DNA of 11,407 nucleotides from Treponema sp. (GTDB lineage Bacteria; Spirochaetota; Spirochaetia; Treponematales; Treponemataceae): NCBI GenBank assembly GCA_012513125.1, contig JAAZCS010000355.1, positions 1 to 11,407 of the forward strand, read 5' to 3'. Shown piece by piece: positions 1 to 7,450 of this stretch (position 1 is its first letter; each line of letters starts with the position of its first letter). The notes under the pieces were generated by a model. It saw only the letters and a program-made list of their open reading frames with translations, ran no database searches and was not told where the DNA came from. The position numbers and the translations under genes were made by a program.

Positions 1-7
1 CTTATAT

Positions 8-36
8 TTGACATACTACCATAAATTATATAATCT
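8..36 (+). promoter_or_regulatory. Candidate promoter for the TPR-led operon
   Basis: A perfect -35 hexamer TTGACA lies at 8-13. It can pair with TAATCT at 31-36 (17-base spacer) or with the better TATAAT at 29-34 (15-base spacer). Transcription would give a leader of roughly 90 bases before the ATG at 134. I see no hairpin or riboswitch-like structure in that leader. The AT-rich background makes chance matches common. Confidence 0.45.
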
Positions 37-133
37 TTACAAAAGAGTTTTACACAATATTTTTAATAATGTCTTTTATCATTATCGAAACTATTAGAAT
101 CTTACTTTATAAAGTTTTATTAGAGGAACAAAA

Positions 134-1501
134 ATGAACTCTATCCAAATTATTATTCTTGCAATATTAGCAATTCTTATTTTTTCAATGATTTTCTTTA
201 TCATTAAATATTTTTTTCTTCCAAAAAAAGTTGATATTTTACCAAAATTATTAAAATCCGGAAAAACCCAAACTCTAATAAAAACCGCAAAGCAAATTAT
301 AGCCAAAGACCCAGATAATTACATGGCTCATTATTATCTTGGACAAGGATACATAAAGGAAAATAAAACAGAACTTGCAATTATTGAATATAAAATAGTG
401 AATGAAACAGCTCTCTTTGAAAATGAATTAAACGAAATCGACTTTAGAAAAGAATACGCATCTCTACTGTTAAAATACAATCAACAGAATGAAGCACTAA
501 AGAATTTTTTATTATTAACAAAATTGGAACCTCAAAATGCAGAAAATTACTATAATGCAGGACAGATTTACGAACTTCAAAATAGATATGATGCTGCCCT
601 AGGTTTTATGAAGAAAGCAGTATTATTGAATAAAAATCATTCCAAAGCTCATGCAGAAATTGGATTAATGCTTTACAGAACAAAACAATATAATGAAGCA
701 AAAAAAGAAATTGATTTAGCTATTAGATTAAGTCCAGAAAATTACAATTCATATTACTATTTAGGAAAAATTTTAAAAGAAGCTAAAGATATCCAAGGTG
801 CGATAAAATCTTTTGAAAAGGCTCAACGTTCTCCAGAATGCAAACAAAAAGCAATAATAGAACATGGTTCTTGCTATTTAATGGCAGGAAGATTCGATAC
901 TGCAACTGTTGATTTTCAACGTGCAATCGAACTAGATTCAAACTGTATTAATCCAGAAACGCTTTATGCTAGATATTTTCTTGCTACATGCTATGAAAAA
1001 TCACGTAAAATTGATAAAGCTATTGAGCAATGGGATATTATTTACAAGAAGAACAAGAGTTTTCGTGATGTTTCTGCAAAATTATCTGAATACAAAGAAT
1101 TGCAATCGAATGACTACATGAAAGATTATCTTACATCCAATAATGAAACCTTTTTTGAGATTTGCAAAAACGCAGTCACAAAAGGATTTCAATACCAAGT
1201 TTTATCTTGTGACCCACAAAAATGGGGTTGTCAAATAACATGTGTAGATAAAAAAGAAGATTCTTGGATGGCAGTTAGAAAACAAATTTTTGTAATTCGC
1301 TTTTATAGAGAACCAGACCCTATTGAGGATTCATGCATTCGTGAGTCAGTAGATTTAATAAAATCTTTAAATGGAAAAAAAGGATATCTTTGTTCAAGTT
1401 CTGGTTTTACAAATACAGCAAAACATTTTGCAGAAAACAGACCAATAGAATTAATTGAAAAACAAAAACTTGAATCAATACTTTCAATATCAGGCAAATA
1501 A
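134..1501 (+). CDS. Membrane-anchored TPR protein with degenerate Mrr-like domain
   Basis: The 455-residue protein has an N-terminal membrane helix (about residues 5-28, IIILAILAILIFSMIFF) and then a run of tetratricopeptide repeats (about 45-320) with the usual A/G, Y and P spacing, for example the stretch around NYYNAGQIYELQNRYDAALG. TPRs are protein-binding scaffolds, so it probably organises partners at the inner membrane. The last ~105 residues (351-455) resemble the Mrr-type restriction endonuclease fold: an aromatic-rich start, a hydrophobic core strand, the SSSGFTNTAKHFAENRPIELI segment and a terminal helix. The catalytic Asp and Q-x-K positions appear to be Q367 and V-I-R (387-389), so cleavage is unlikely. 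The start is supported by AGAGGAAC nine bases upstream. The stop overlaps the next ATG (TAATG), implying translational coupling. TPR and membrane calls are firm; the nuclease-fold call is from pattern memory. Confidence 0.85.
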   Translation: MNSIQIIILAILAILIFSMIFFIIKYFFLPKKVDILPKLLKSGKTQTLIKTAKQIIAKDPDNYMAHYYLGQGYIKENKTELAIIEYKIVNETALFENELNEIDFRKEYASLLLKYNQQNEALKNFLLLTKLEPQNAENYYNAGQIYELQNRYDAALGFMKKAVLLNKNHSKAHAEIGLMLYRTKQYNEAKKEIDLAIRLSPENYNSYYYLGKILKEAKDIQGAIKSFEKAQRSPECKQKAIIEHGSCYLMAGRFDTATVDFQRAIELDSNCINPETLYARYFLATCYEKSRKIDKAIEQWDIIYKKNKSFRDVSAKLSEYKELQSNDYMKDYLTSNNETFFEICKNAVTKGFQYQVLSCDPQKWGCQITCVDKKEDSWMAVRKQIFVIRFYREPDPIEDSCIRESVDLIKSLNGKKGYLCSSSGFTNTAKHFAENRPIELIEKQKLESILSISGK

Positions 1502-2199
1502 TGAAAATCTTATGTGTTTCTGATTATGTAGACCCTTTAATTTATAATCAAAATGTAATGAATAACTTTTCCGACATAGATATTGTCCTCTGTGCCGGAG
1601 ACTTGCCTATGGATTATGTTGATTTTATAGTTTCTGTTCTTAATAAGCCTACTTTCTTTATTTTTGGAAATCATAATTTAAAAGAATATTCATATTACCA
1701 CAAAACTGAACAAAAACCATATACAGATCAAATAAGTAACTCTGGACTAAACCATGGACATGGTGCAATTTATCTAGGTTTTAAAACTTATGAAAATCGG
1801 AATATCACATATTTAAGTTCAACAACAAATAAAGAAACACCTCTATTAATTGCTGGAGCATCAGGTTCAAGCAAATATAATAAAGGCTTATGCCAATACA
1901 CAAATACACAAATGCTATTCATGCTCATTGGAATGATACCAAGATTATTCATAAACAAATTGAAATATGGTCGTTATCTTGATATTTTTCTCACCCATAC
2001 ACCACCACGACACATCCACGACAAAGAAGATCCATGCCATATTGGTTTTGATTGCTATAATTGGTTTTTACAGAAATTTAAGCCTAAATACATGGTTCAT
2101 GGACATATTCATCTATATGATTTAAGAGAAGAACGGATATCTCAATATGAAGATACAACAGTTGTAAACGCATATGCACATTGCGTTATTGAATTATAA
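1501..2199 (+). CDS. Calcineurin-like metallophosphoesterase
   Basis: This 232-residue protein carries most metal-binding motifs of the calcineurin-like phosphoesterase superfamily in order: SD8, GD34 (AGDLP), GN57-H58, H166 in THTPP, and G-H202-I-H204. These residues normally bind two metal ions that activate water to hydrolyse a phosphoester; nucleic acids, cyclic nucleotides and phosphoproteins are all known substrates in the superfamily. The first motif is D-Y-V rather than the usual D-x-H, so one metal ligand is missing or supplied elsewhere. The THTPP motif resembles the MPPED/class III branch. There is no signal peptide or membrane segment, so it should be cytosolic. The ATG overlaps the stop of the TPR gene by one base with no separate ribosome site of note, so the two products are probably made together. 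The substrate cannot be read from the sequence. Confidence 0.85.
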   Translation: MKILCVSDYVDPLIYNQNVMNNFSDIDIVLCAGDLPMDYVDFIVSVLNKPTFFIFGNHNLKEYSYYHKTEQKPYTDQISNSGLNHGHGAIYLGFKTYENRNITYLSSTTNKETPLLIAGASGSSKYNKGLCQYTNTQMLFMLIGMIPRLFINKLKYGRYLDIFLTHTPPRHIHDKEDPCHIGFDCYNWFLQKFKPKYMVHGHIHLYDLREERISQYEDTTVVNAYAHCVIEL

Positions 2200-2221
2200 C
2201 TAAAAAAAGAAGGAAGAACTT

Positions 2222-3160
2222 ATGAATTTTTCAGCATCACAATCAGAAGAAGATTTTTACAAAGCAAGAAATAAAGCTTTTTTTAACGAAATACAACATT
2301 TTCTTTCCCCAGAGGAAGCTTCATTAATTTCGCTAAATGATGTCAAACAATTGATAAAACCAATGAACGAAACTTATGTTGGAATGCAAACTATTGCCAT
2401 AGATAAAATTGTTGGAAGCGAAGGTCGATACAAAGATTTTGACAATCAATTCTTTCCTAAAAGCTCATTCTTAAAAAATAGATGGGAACACGTAGATGAA
2501 GCTGCAATTAATTCAATTATACTTCCCCCAATAAAGGTTTATGAACTTGCAGGACTTTATTTTGTAAGAGACGGTAATCATAGAGTTTCTGTTGCAAAAG
2601 CAAAAGGAATTGAGTTTATCGATGCTGAAGTTGTTTCCTTGCAAAGTGAAATCAAATTACGAAAAACTAACAACATTAAAGACCTTGTAAAACAAATCAT
2701 CAATTATGAAAAAAGGGTTTTTTATTCTGAAACAAATTTTGGTGACATTACCGATTATTGGTGTTTAGATTTTACAACCCCTGGTAAATATGATGTAGTA
2801 TATAATCATATTTTAACTCATAAATATTTTATAAACCAAAACCAAGAAAAGGAAATTACAATGGAAGACGCTATTCTATCTTGGTTTAAAACAGTTTATC
2901 TTCCTATATTGTATTCAATTCAGAAAAACCACATAAATCATAAATTTCCTAAAAGAACACTAAGTGATTTATATGTTTGGATTGTAAAATATTGGGATGA
3001 TTTAAAAGTTAAGTTTTTTGACAATGAAATTTCCATAGATAAAGCAGTACTGGATTTTAAAAAAACACATAAAATATCATTCTTAAGACTCTTTATTAAT
3101 AGAATAAAATGTATCTTGCTACGAAAAGCAATTGAAGATAACAATCCATTATCCAATTAA
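2222..3160 (+). CDS. ParB-like nuclease-fold domain protein
   Basis: A 312-residue protein. Residues about 52-140 match the ParB/sulfiredoxin-like fold: an opening strand in VGMQTIAIDKIVG, a middle strand in LPPIKVYEL, then the signature VRDGNHRVSVAKAKG with D117, H120 and R121, which in ParB relatives forms the nucleotide-binding loop. There is no recognisable helix-turn-helix DNA-binding domain as in chromosomal ParB, and no ParA is adjacent, so a partition role is not supported. The C-terminal ~150 residues are rich in Lys, aromatic residues and predicted helices, and I do not recognise them. The ATG is preceded by AAGGAAGAAC, a good ribosome site, 22 bases after the phosphoesterase gene, so it probably closes the same transcript. 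Related domains occur in CTP-dependent switches, kinases and nucleases; the function here is open. Confidence 0.75.
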   Translation: MNFSASQSEEDFYKARNKAFFNEIQHFLSPEEASLISLNDVKQLIKPMNETYVGMQTIAIDKIVGSEGRYKDFDNQFFPKSSFLKNRWEHVDEAAINSIILPPIKVYELAGLYFVRDGNHRVSVAKAKGIEFIDAEVVSLQSEIKLRKTNNIKDLVKQIINYEKRVFYSETNFGDITDYWCLDFTTPGKYDVVYNHILTHKYFINQNQEKEITMEDAILSWFKTVYLPILYSIQKNHINHKFPKRTLSDLYVWIVKYWDDLKVKFFDNEISIDKAVLDFKKTHKISFLRLFINRIKCILLRKAIEDNNPLSN

Positions 3161-3169
3161 TTTATAAAC

Positions 3170-3198
3170 TTGACGGCAAAAAACATCAATGTTAGAAT
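3170..3198 (+). promoter_or_regulatory. Sigma-70-type promoter for the partner-switching genes
   Basis: TTGACG at 3170-3175 and TAGAAT at 3193-3198 are separated by exactly 17 bases, each differing from consensus by one base. It lies in the 74-base gap before the SpoIIE-type gene, so the phosphatase, STAS and ATPase genes can be transcribed separately from the three genes upstream. I see no terminator hairpin before it, so read-through from upstream is also likely. Confidence 0.65.
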
Positions 3199-3218
3199 TA
3201 TAAAAAACATAATAATAC

Positions 3219-3237
3219 AGGAGACATAAATATTTTG
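3219..3237 (+). promoter_or_regulatory. Ribosome site that fixes a TTG start
   Basis: AGGAGA at 3219-3224 is the only Shine-Dalgarno match near the start of the phosphatase gene. It lies ten bases before the TTG at 3235. The first in-frame ATG is at about residue 145, past all three membrane segments, so TTG is the only start that makes a sensible protein. A TTG start suggests lower translation of the phosphatase than of the STAS gene that follows. Confidence 0.7.
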
Positions 3238-4908
3238 ACTTCAATTGATTCATTCACAAATATACCTTTACTAATTGTTGCGATAATAAGTTTTCTTATC
3301 TTGATTTTTTTAATCATCATAAAACTTCGAAATACAGTAAAATCCAGCATTGTCTTTTCATTATCAATAATAGTTTTAATAGCAGGAACTTTTTATTCGT
3401 TCTTCACAAAACACTATATTTATTTTGTCTTCACAACAATTATTTCAGAAGCTCTGATTCTTCCCTATCTTCTAGTTAAGGCATTTGATAATCCTAAAAA
3501 AAGAGAAGAAAAAAAGTTAGCAAAAAAGCTTTCGGAACAAGAAGCTAACATAACATCTGATGCCGCAACAAAAGCTGCAATTAAAGAAATAGAACTGAAA
3601 CATAAAAAACTTCTTGATGTAAACAAAGATTTGTTTTCAAAGGTTTCTACATTCTTTTCAAATGACAACAGTATGGAAAACTTTCTGGAATATGGTAGCA
3701 AGCTTATATCAGACAAAATTAATGCCGATGGATGCGTCATATTAATCGCTGACGATTACGATAATTTACTTATTGTAAAATCATTCTCAGGCTCATTTCC
3801 GCCTCCATATAAACTACCTGAAGATTTGCCACATAAGCCAATTCGTGTTGAAACAAATTTAAAGTTTGCTCAGTTTCCGTTAAAAGGAAATATTTTTGGT
3901 GATATTTTTACTGGTGCAGAACCAGTTTTAATTGCTGATTCAGTAAAGGATCCTAGGATTTATCAAAATGGCCCAGAAGAATTCTTAAGATGCGGTAGCT
4001 ACATTTTTGTTCCATTAAAACAACAAGATAACATTATAGGAATTGTTGCGTTATCAAAATCTCCAGACAATGAAAAATTCACTAAAGAAAATTTTGATGA
4101 TGCTATAATTATTGCAGATGCGATTTCTACGTCAATGAAGCCTTTATACAGTTTCCTAGCTTATGCAGAACATACAGAATTAAACAAAGGTGGTAGTATC
4201 GCTTCAAAATATCAAAAAGAACTACTACCTCAAAAATTGCCAATTATACCAAATTTGACTTTAGGTTGCTTTGCAAATCTTTTTGAGAATGTCTGTGGTG
4301 ATTACTACGATATTCTTGCATCAAGAAAAGATAGAGTTTCTTTCATAATGTCTGATATTGCAGGAAAAGGAATGAATTCTCTTGTAATAATGATTATGAT
4401 TCGTGCAATTTTAAGACTTGCTGTTAATACTGAACAAAGTGCAGCAACTATTTTGGAATGGACTAACAGAGGAATTTGTGGAGATTCATCAAAAATAGAT
4501 CATTTTGCTAGTATTGCATTAATTAACTACAACAGTATATCTAAATCAGCCCAAATATCTACTTGTGGAAATAATCCTGTATTTTTATACTCAGCAGAAG
4601 ATAAATCATTTATACAACTTTCAACACCTAGTGAACCTTTAGGAGTTGAAAAAGATACTGTATACAAAAACATAGAACAACAGTTAAAATCAGGAGATAT
4701 TCTTACTACTTGTACAGATGGGTTACTTGAATCTGTTAATGAAAATGGTGTACAATATTCTACTGAGCGTTTAAAAAATGTAGTAATAAGAAACTGCAAT
4801 TCAAATGCCAAAGATATAACGAATCGTGTAAAAGATGATTTAAAAAGATATTGTGGCTCAACACAACAATATGATGATCAAAGTTTATTGATTATTAAAA
4901 TTCAATAG
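3235..4908 (+). CDS. Membrane GAF-SpoIIE (PP2C-type) phosphatase, RsbU-like
   Basis: The 557-residue protein has three membrane helices (about 10-29, 37-57, 61-81), a charged Lys/Glu-rich coiled coil (about 88-135), a GAF-type sensor domain (about 140-305) and a C-terminal SpoIIE/PP2C phosphatase domain (about 325-557). Metal-binding signatures are visible: G355-D356-Y-Y-D359, SD374-IAGKG, TD495-GLLE and YD547-D548-QSLL. Such enzymes use two Mn/Mg ions to dephosphorylate a serine on a STAS anti-anti-sigma protein, and the STAS gene follows 22 bases downstream. The coiled coil between membrane and GAF fits signal transmission to the phosphatase, as in RsbU/SpoIIE relatives. What the GAF or membrane part senses cannot be told. 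The gene has its own promoter and a TTG start. Confidence 0.93.
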   Translation: MTSIDSFTNIPLLIVAIISFLILIFLIIIKLRNTVKSSIVFSLSIIVLIAGTFYSFFTKHYIYFVFTTIISEALILPYLLVKAFDNPKKREEKKLAKKLSEQEANITSDAATKAAIKEIELKHKKLLDVNKDLFSKVSTFFSNDNSMENFLEYGSKLISDKINADGCVILIADDYDNLLIVKSFSGSFPPPYKLPEDLPHKPIRVETNLKFAQFPLKGNIFGDIFTGAEPVLIADSVKDPRIYQNGPEEFLRCGSYIFVPLKQQDNIIGIVALSKSPDNEKFTKENFDDAIIIADAISTSMKPLYSFLAYAEHTELNKGGSIASKYQKELLPQKLPIIPNLTLGCFANLFENVCGDYYDILASRKDRVSFIMSDIAGKGMNSLVIMIMIRAILRLAVNTEQSAATILEWTNRGICGDSSKIDHFASIALINYNSISKSAQISTCGNNPVFLYSAEDKSFIQLSTPSEPLGVEKDTVYKNIEQQLKSGDILTTCTDGLLESVNENGVQYSTERLKNVVIRNCNSNAKDITNRVKDDLKRYCGSTQQYDDQSLLIIKIQ

Positions 4909-4930
4909 AATTTATTAAGGAGATTTCTTT

Positions 4931-5269
4931 ATGGAACTGAAAATACGAAAAAATGGTGATGTTTATATTATTGACGTAACTGGCGAAATGGATCTTTATA
5001 ACTCTTATAAATTGAAAGAGTTATTAATGAAAATGCTTGAAAAGAATGTTAAAAACTTTGTAATAAATCTTGAACAAGTTGATTATATTGACTCGTCTGG
5101 AATTGGAGCACTTATATATATTTGTTCTACTATAAAGAAAATGAACTTAAAGCTTGCAATATCTAATATTCATGGTTCAGTTAAAAAGGTTATTGAATTA
5201 ACTAAACTTATGGGTTACTTCCCTATTGCTAATAGTGTAGAAGAAGCTTTATTGATGGTAAAAGAATAA
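4931..5269 (+). CDS. STAS anti-sigma factor antagonist (RsbV/SpoIIAA-like)
   Basis: A complete single STAS domain of 112 residues, the usual length of RsbV and SpoIIAA. The opening strand pattern, G18-E19-M-D21 and the phosphorylation loop D54-S55-S56-G57-I-G59 are all present. In this family one serine of the DSSG loop is phosphorylated by a partner ATPase, and dephosphorylation by a SpoIIE-type phosphatase lets the STAS protein bind the ATPase and free its target. Both partners flank this gene, so the assignment to a partner-switching module is strong. AAGGAGA ten bases before ATG is a strong ribosome site, consistent with the antagonist being made in excess over the phosphatase. The cytosolic protein has no extension or second domain. 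Confidence 0.93.
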   Translation: MELKIRKNGDVYIIDVTGEMDLYNSYKLKELLMKMLEKNVKNFVINLEQVDYIDSSGIGALIYICSTIKKMNLKLAISNIHGSVKKVIELTKLMGYFPIANSVEEALLMVKE

Positions 5270-5311
5270 ATGAATATTATTACAAAAAGTTTTGTATTTT
5301 AGGAGGATTAT

Positions 5312-5866
5312 ATGGTACAGGATTTTAAAGAACTAAGATCGGATGAAAATGACCCTTTATTTGATAAAACAAACATGTTAAAGAAGGAATTTCCTTCTGA
5401 TTTCAGACAGATACGATATTTCACTTTGTTGATAGTGCAATCGGCTCCTACTGAAATAAAGGAACTAAACTTACTTGAACAACAGATTAGTGAAATAATT
5501 AAAAATGCCGTAAAACACGGTAATCATTGTGATATAAACAAAAAAGTTACAGTTTGGTATTCTTTCAGTCCAACACATGCACACATTATTGTACAAGATG
5601 AAGGCGATGGATTTAAAGATTTAGAAAAATGGAATGATTTCAATAAAAAAAGATTGGAATGTTTACACAACAATGATTTTATGGAATTATCAAATTATGT
5701 TACTTTTAGAACAAAAGAATCTGACAGTCAGGATGGAGGAAACGCCTTATTTGCTGCTCTTGAATACTGGAACGGTGGTTTTGTTTACAACGGAAAAAGA
5801 AATGCGGTAGCTATGTTAAAAAAATATCAGCAGAAATATCGCAATATAAATAATGATGGTGAGTAG
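5312..5866 (+). CDS. RsbW-like histidine-kinase-type ATPase, putative anti-sigma switch
   Basis: This 184-residue protein has the GHKL ATP-binding fold of anti-sigma kinases: N-box E61-IIKN65-AVKHGN, G1 box D96-EGDGF, and a glycine-containing G2-like segment near 140-146 (QDGGNAL). The ~35 residues between G1 and G2 form an acidic, aromatic insert (about 102-138) longer than in RsbW/SpoIIAB. The family phosphorylates STAS antagonists and holds a sigma factor or other target. Gene order phosphatase-STAS-ATPase supports this role. No sigma factor gene is in the window, so the target is unknown. The ATG follows a near-perfect AGGAGG eight bases upstream and a 42-base gap after the STAS gene. It is the last gene before a strong hairpin terminator. 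Confidence 0.88.
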   Translation: MVQDFKELRSDENDPLFDKTNMLKKEFPSDFRQIRYFTLLIVQSAPTEIKELNLLEQQISEIIKNAVKHGNHCDINKKVTVWYSFSPTHAHIIVQDEGDGFKDLEKWNDFNKKRLECLHNNDFMELSNYVTFRTKESDSQDGGNALFAALEYWNGGFVYNGKRNAVAMLKKYQQKYRNINNDGE

Positions 5867-5900
5867 TTTACTCAAGTCCTTTTTATAATTCTTTATAATA

Positions 5901-5933
5901 AAAAAACACTCAAAATAATTTTGAGTGTTTTTT
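5901..5933. terminator. Bidirectional terminator between ATPase gene and ssrA
   Basis: A perfect 15-base inverted repeat (5901-5915 with 5919-5933) with a 3-base loop has a run of A on one side and T on the other. It can therefore end the rightward ATPase operon and the leftward tmRNA transcript. It begins about 35 bases after the ATPase stop and lies 5 bases beyond the tmRNA 3' end. Confidence 0.9.
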
Positions 5934-5937
5934 TTAT

Positions 5938-6311
5938 TGGAGATGGCGAGAATTGAACTCGCGTCCGAAAAAGTAAACCATGCACTTCTACAGATTTAGT
6001 TATGCGAGGTAATTGTCGGGAATCAGTAGCAGCATAACAAGCGTTGACTCCGTATTCTAATTAATAAGTCCCATATAACGACTAGACACATTATATAGCA
6101 AGTCCCGATTTTTGACAGAATATTTAACGGCTCGGAACAGCGTCGTTAATATTCCGGCTAAAGCTACAATTAAGCAGCTAAAGCTAACTGTTCGTTTTCA
6201 GACTCTTCGTCTTCTCTACGTTTTGCAGTTATTGTTTTTGTCAGTTCAAAGGACCTTCACCCTTACCTGCAACACATGACTTCCCAATTCCGTCGAAACC
6301 GGTTCATCCCC
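5938..6311 (-). ncRNA. ssrA: tmRNA
   Basis: Read leftward, the RNA starts GGGGATGAACCGGTTTCGAC, the hallmark tmRNA 5' end, and finishes with a tRNA-like T-arm (GAGTTCAATTCTC) and CATCTCC plus discriminator A. The GGGGATG and CATCTCC ends pair as a seven-base acceptor stem with one G-U. The total length of 374 bases is normal for a one-piece tmRNA. CCA is not encoded and must be added. tmRNA, charged with alanine and bound by SmpB, rescues ribosomes stalled on broken messages and tags the products for proteolysis. It is convergent with the partner-switching genes and shares their terminator. Confidence 0.97.
6170..6226 (-). other. tmRNA tag-peptide reading frame
   Basis: The resume codon GCA (6226-6224) follows the AACT context and opens a frame for AKRREDEESENEQLALAA, ended by TAA at 6172-6170. 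The LALAA ending is the usual degradation signal read by ClpXP-type proteases. At 18 encoded residues, with KRR followed by seven acidic residues in the next ten, it is longer and more charged than the 10-residue E. coli tag. The resume position is inferred from the conserved alignment, not proven. Confidence 0.85.
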
Positions 6312-6316
6312 AATAT

Positions 6317-6344
6317 TACATAAGACCATTTCAAACTTGGTCAA
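6317..6344 (-). promoter_or_regulatory. Promoter of ssrA
   Basis: On the leftward strand, TTGACC (6344-6339) and TATGTA (6322-6317) are separated by 16 bases and end five bases before the first base of tmRNA. This gives tmRNA its own start independent of hslO, whose stop is only 72 bases upstream. Confidence 0.65.
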
Positions 6345-6383
6345 TTAGAATATAATATCATTTATTCATACAGTCAAGTATTT

Positions 6384-7328
6384 TTATTTTACTTCATCTG
6401 CCATTATTTTATATTTACTTCCACAATTCTTACATGTAATTTCGACAAATTCATCATCCTTGAAAATATTTTCTTTTGTCTTCGTATCCATATTTTTAAT
6501 TATATTTAAATAATAAGATTCATTGCATGGACAATCAAAAACAATATTTCTTTCTATTAAAACTACTGGATTAAATTCTCTAAATAAGCCAAAAATTAAA
6601 TCATCATGATTACCATTTTCAGAAAACCATTTTCCTACTGATGGACAAGCACTAAAAGCATTTTCTACCCCTATTGATATTTTATCCACATCAATTGTTG
6701 CTTCCAAATCTTTTTTTATTCCTCCATTAGTTGGCACATATTGAAGATACATTCCTCCAGCCCCTATTACTTCACCTTTAGAATTAAACTGAATGCTAGA
6801 GTTAAATGCAGTATTAAGCTGATCAGACTGGTTAAAATAAGAAGCAAAATCTTTAGCAATGTTTCCAGAACCTATTTCAACAGAACTTTCATAAGGAAAT
6901 TTATCATTTTCGTTTAGTCTGGAAACTGTAAGAGTTCCTTTTCCTAAATATTTTGACAAATCCCAATTCTCAACCGGTTTATCAATATTAATATTATCGT
7001 TTAACAAATAACCCCTTAAATAACCAGATGAATCGATTTCTATACAATAACCTTCAACAGGGCCGTCCAAATTCGCCTTTATAATCATTTTACCTTTTTC
7101 TTTCATCATAGGAATTAGAAGTGCTGAACATATACAAGCTTGTCCAAGTATCATTGTTTCTAATATTCCTAAATTATGTTGTAGCCTTATTTGATTGACA
7201 AACCTAGTGGCATTAAACAAACATCCCCTAAACAAACCGTCATTCAACATAAAAACTGACATTTTATCAGATTCAAGCTTATTAAGACATTCAATTAATT
7301 CTTTGCTTTCAATTTCTTTTTTTATCAT
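6384..7328 (-). CDS. hslO: Hsp33 redox-regulated chaperone
   Basis: The 314-residue protein is Hsp33, a cytosolic holdase that oxidative stress switches on when its zinc-binding cysteines form disulfides. The C-terminal redox switch is intact: C266-P-C268, then 30 residues, then C299-KN-C302, matching the C-x-C-x27-32-C-x-x-C family pattern. The N-terminal core shows the typical LETMILGQACICSALLIPMMK and GPVEGYCIEIDSSGYLRGYL segments. It is slightly longer than the ~290 of E. coli Hsp33 because of an N-terminal extension (about 20 residues). No clear Shine-Dalgarno precedes the ATG at 7328; TATATT lies only a few bases upstream, so translation may be leaderless or from a weak site. It is divergent from thrS and upstream of ssrA. 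Confidence 0.95.
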   Translation of the reverse strand: MIKKEIESKELIECLNKLESDKMSVFMLNDGLFRGCLFNATRFVNQIRLQHNLGILETMILGQACICSALLIPMMKEKGKMIIKANLDGPVEGYCIEIDSSGYLRGYLLNDNINIDKPVENWDLSKYLGKGTLTVSRLNENDKFPYESSVEIGSGNIAKDFASYFNQSDQLNTAFNSSIQFNSKGEVIGAGGMYLQYVPTNGGIKKDLEATIDVDKISIGVENAFSACPSVGKWFSENGNHDDLIFGLFREFNPVVLIERNIVFDCPCNESYYLNIIKNMDTKTKENIFKDDEFVEITCKNCGSKYKIMADEVK

Positions 7329-7391
7329 ACTTAAAATATAATATTAATTAAAACAATAGAAAAGTGATTTTCTTCTATATATGAATTCTTA

Positions 7392-7420
7392 TTGACAATT
7401 TTAACTTACAAAGGTATTCT
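7392..7420 (+). promoter_or_regulatory. Promoter of thrS
   Basis: Perfect TTGACA at 7392-7397, a 17-base spacer, and TATTCT at 7415-7420. The resulting leader is only about 25 bases, too short for a T-box or the operator-type leader that controls thrS in some bacteria, so expression is probably constitutive. GGATGG at 7439-7444 is a weak ribosome site. Confidence 0.75.
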
Positions 7421-7450
7421 GAATTAATTTTATTATATGGATGGTTTATT

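Noticed and set aside
2222-3160. Chromosome-partition ParB and a nearby replication origin
   Set aside because: No helix-turn-helix domain, no ParA gene, no parS or DnaA-box cluster is visible; only the fold signature is shared.
3465-4811. Leftward ORFs opposite the phosphatase gene
   Set aside because: They mirror the coding frame of an intact GAF-SpoIIE protein and show no own ribosome site or domain.
7421-7450. T-box or other riboswitch ahead of thrS
   Set aside because: The leader after the promoter is only about 25 bases, with no terminator/antiterminator structure or specifier loop.
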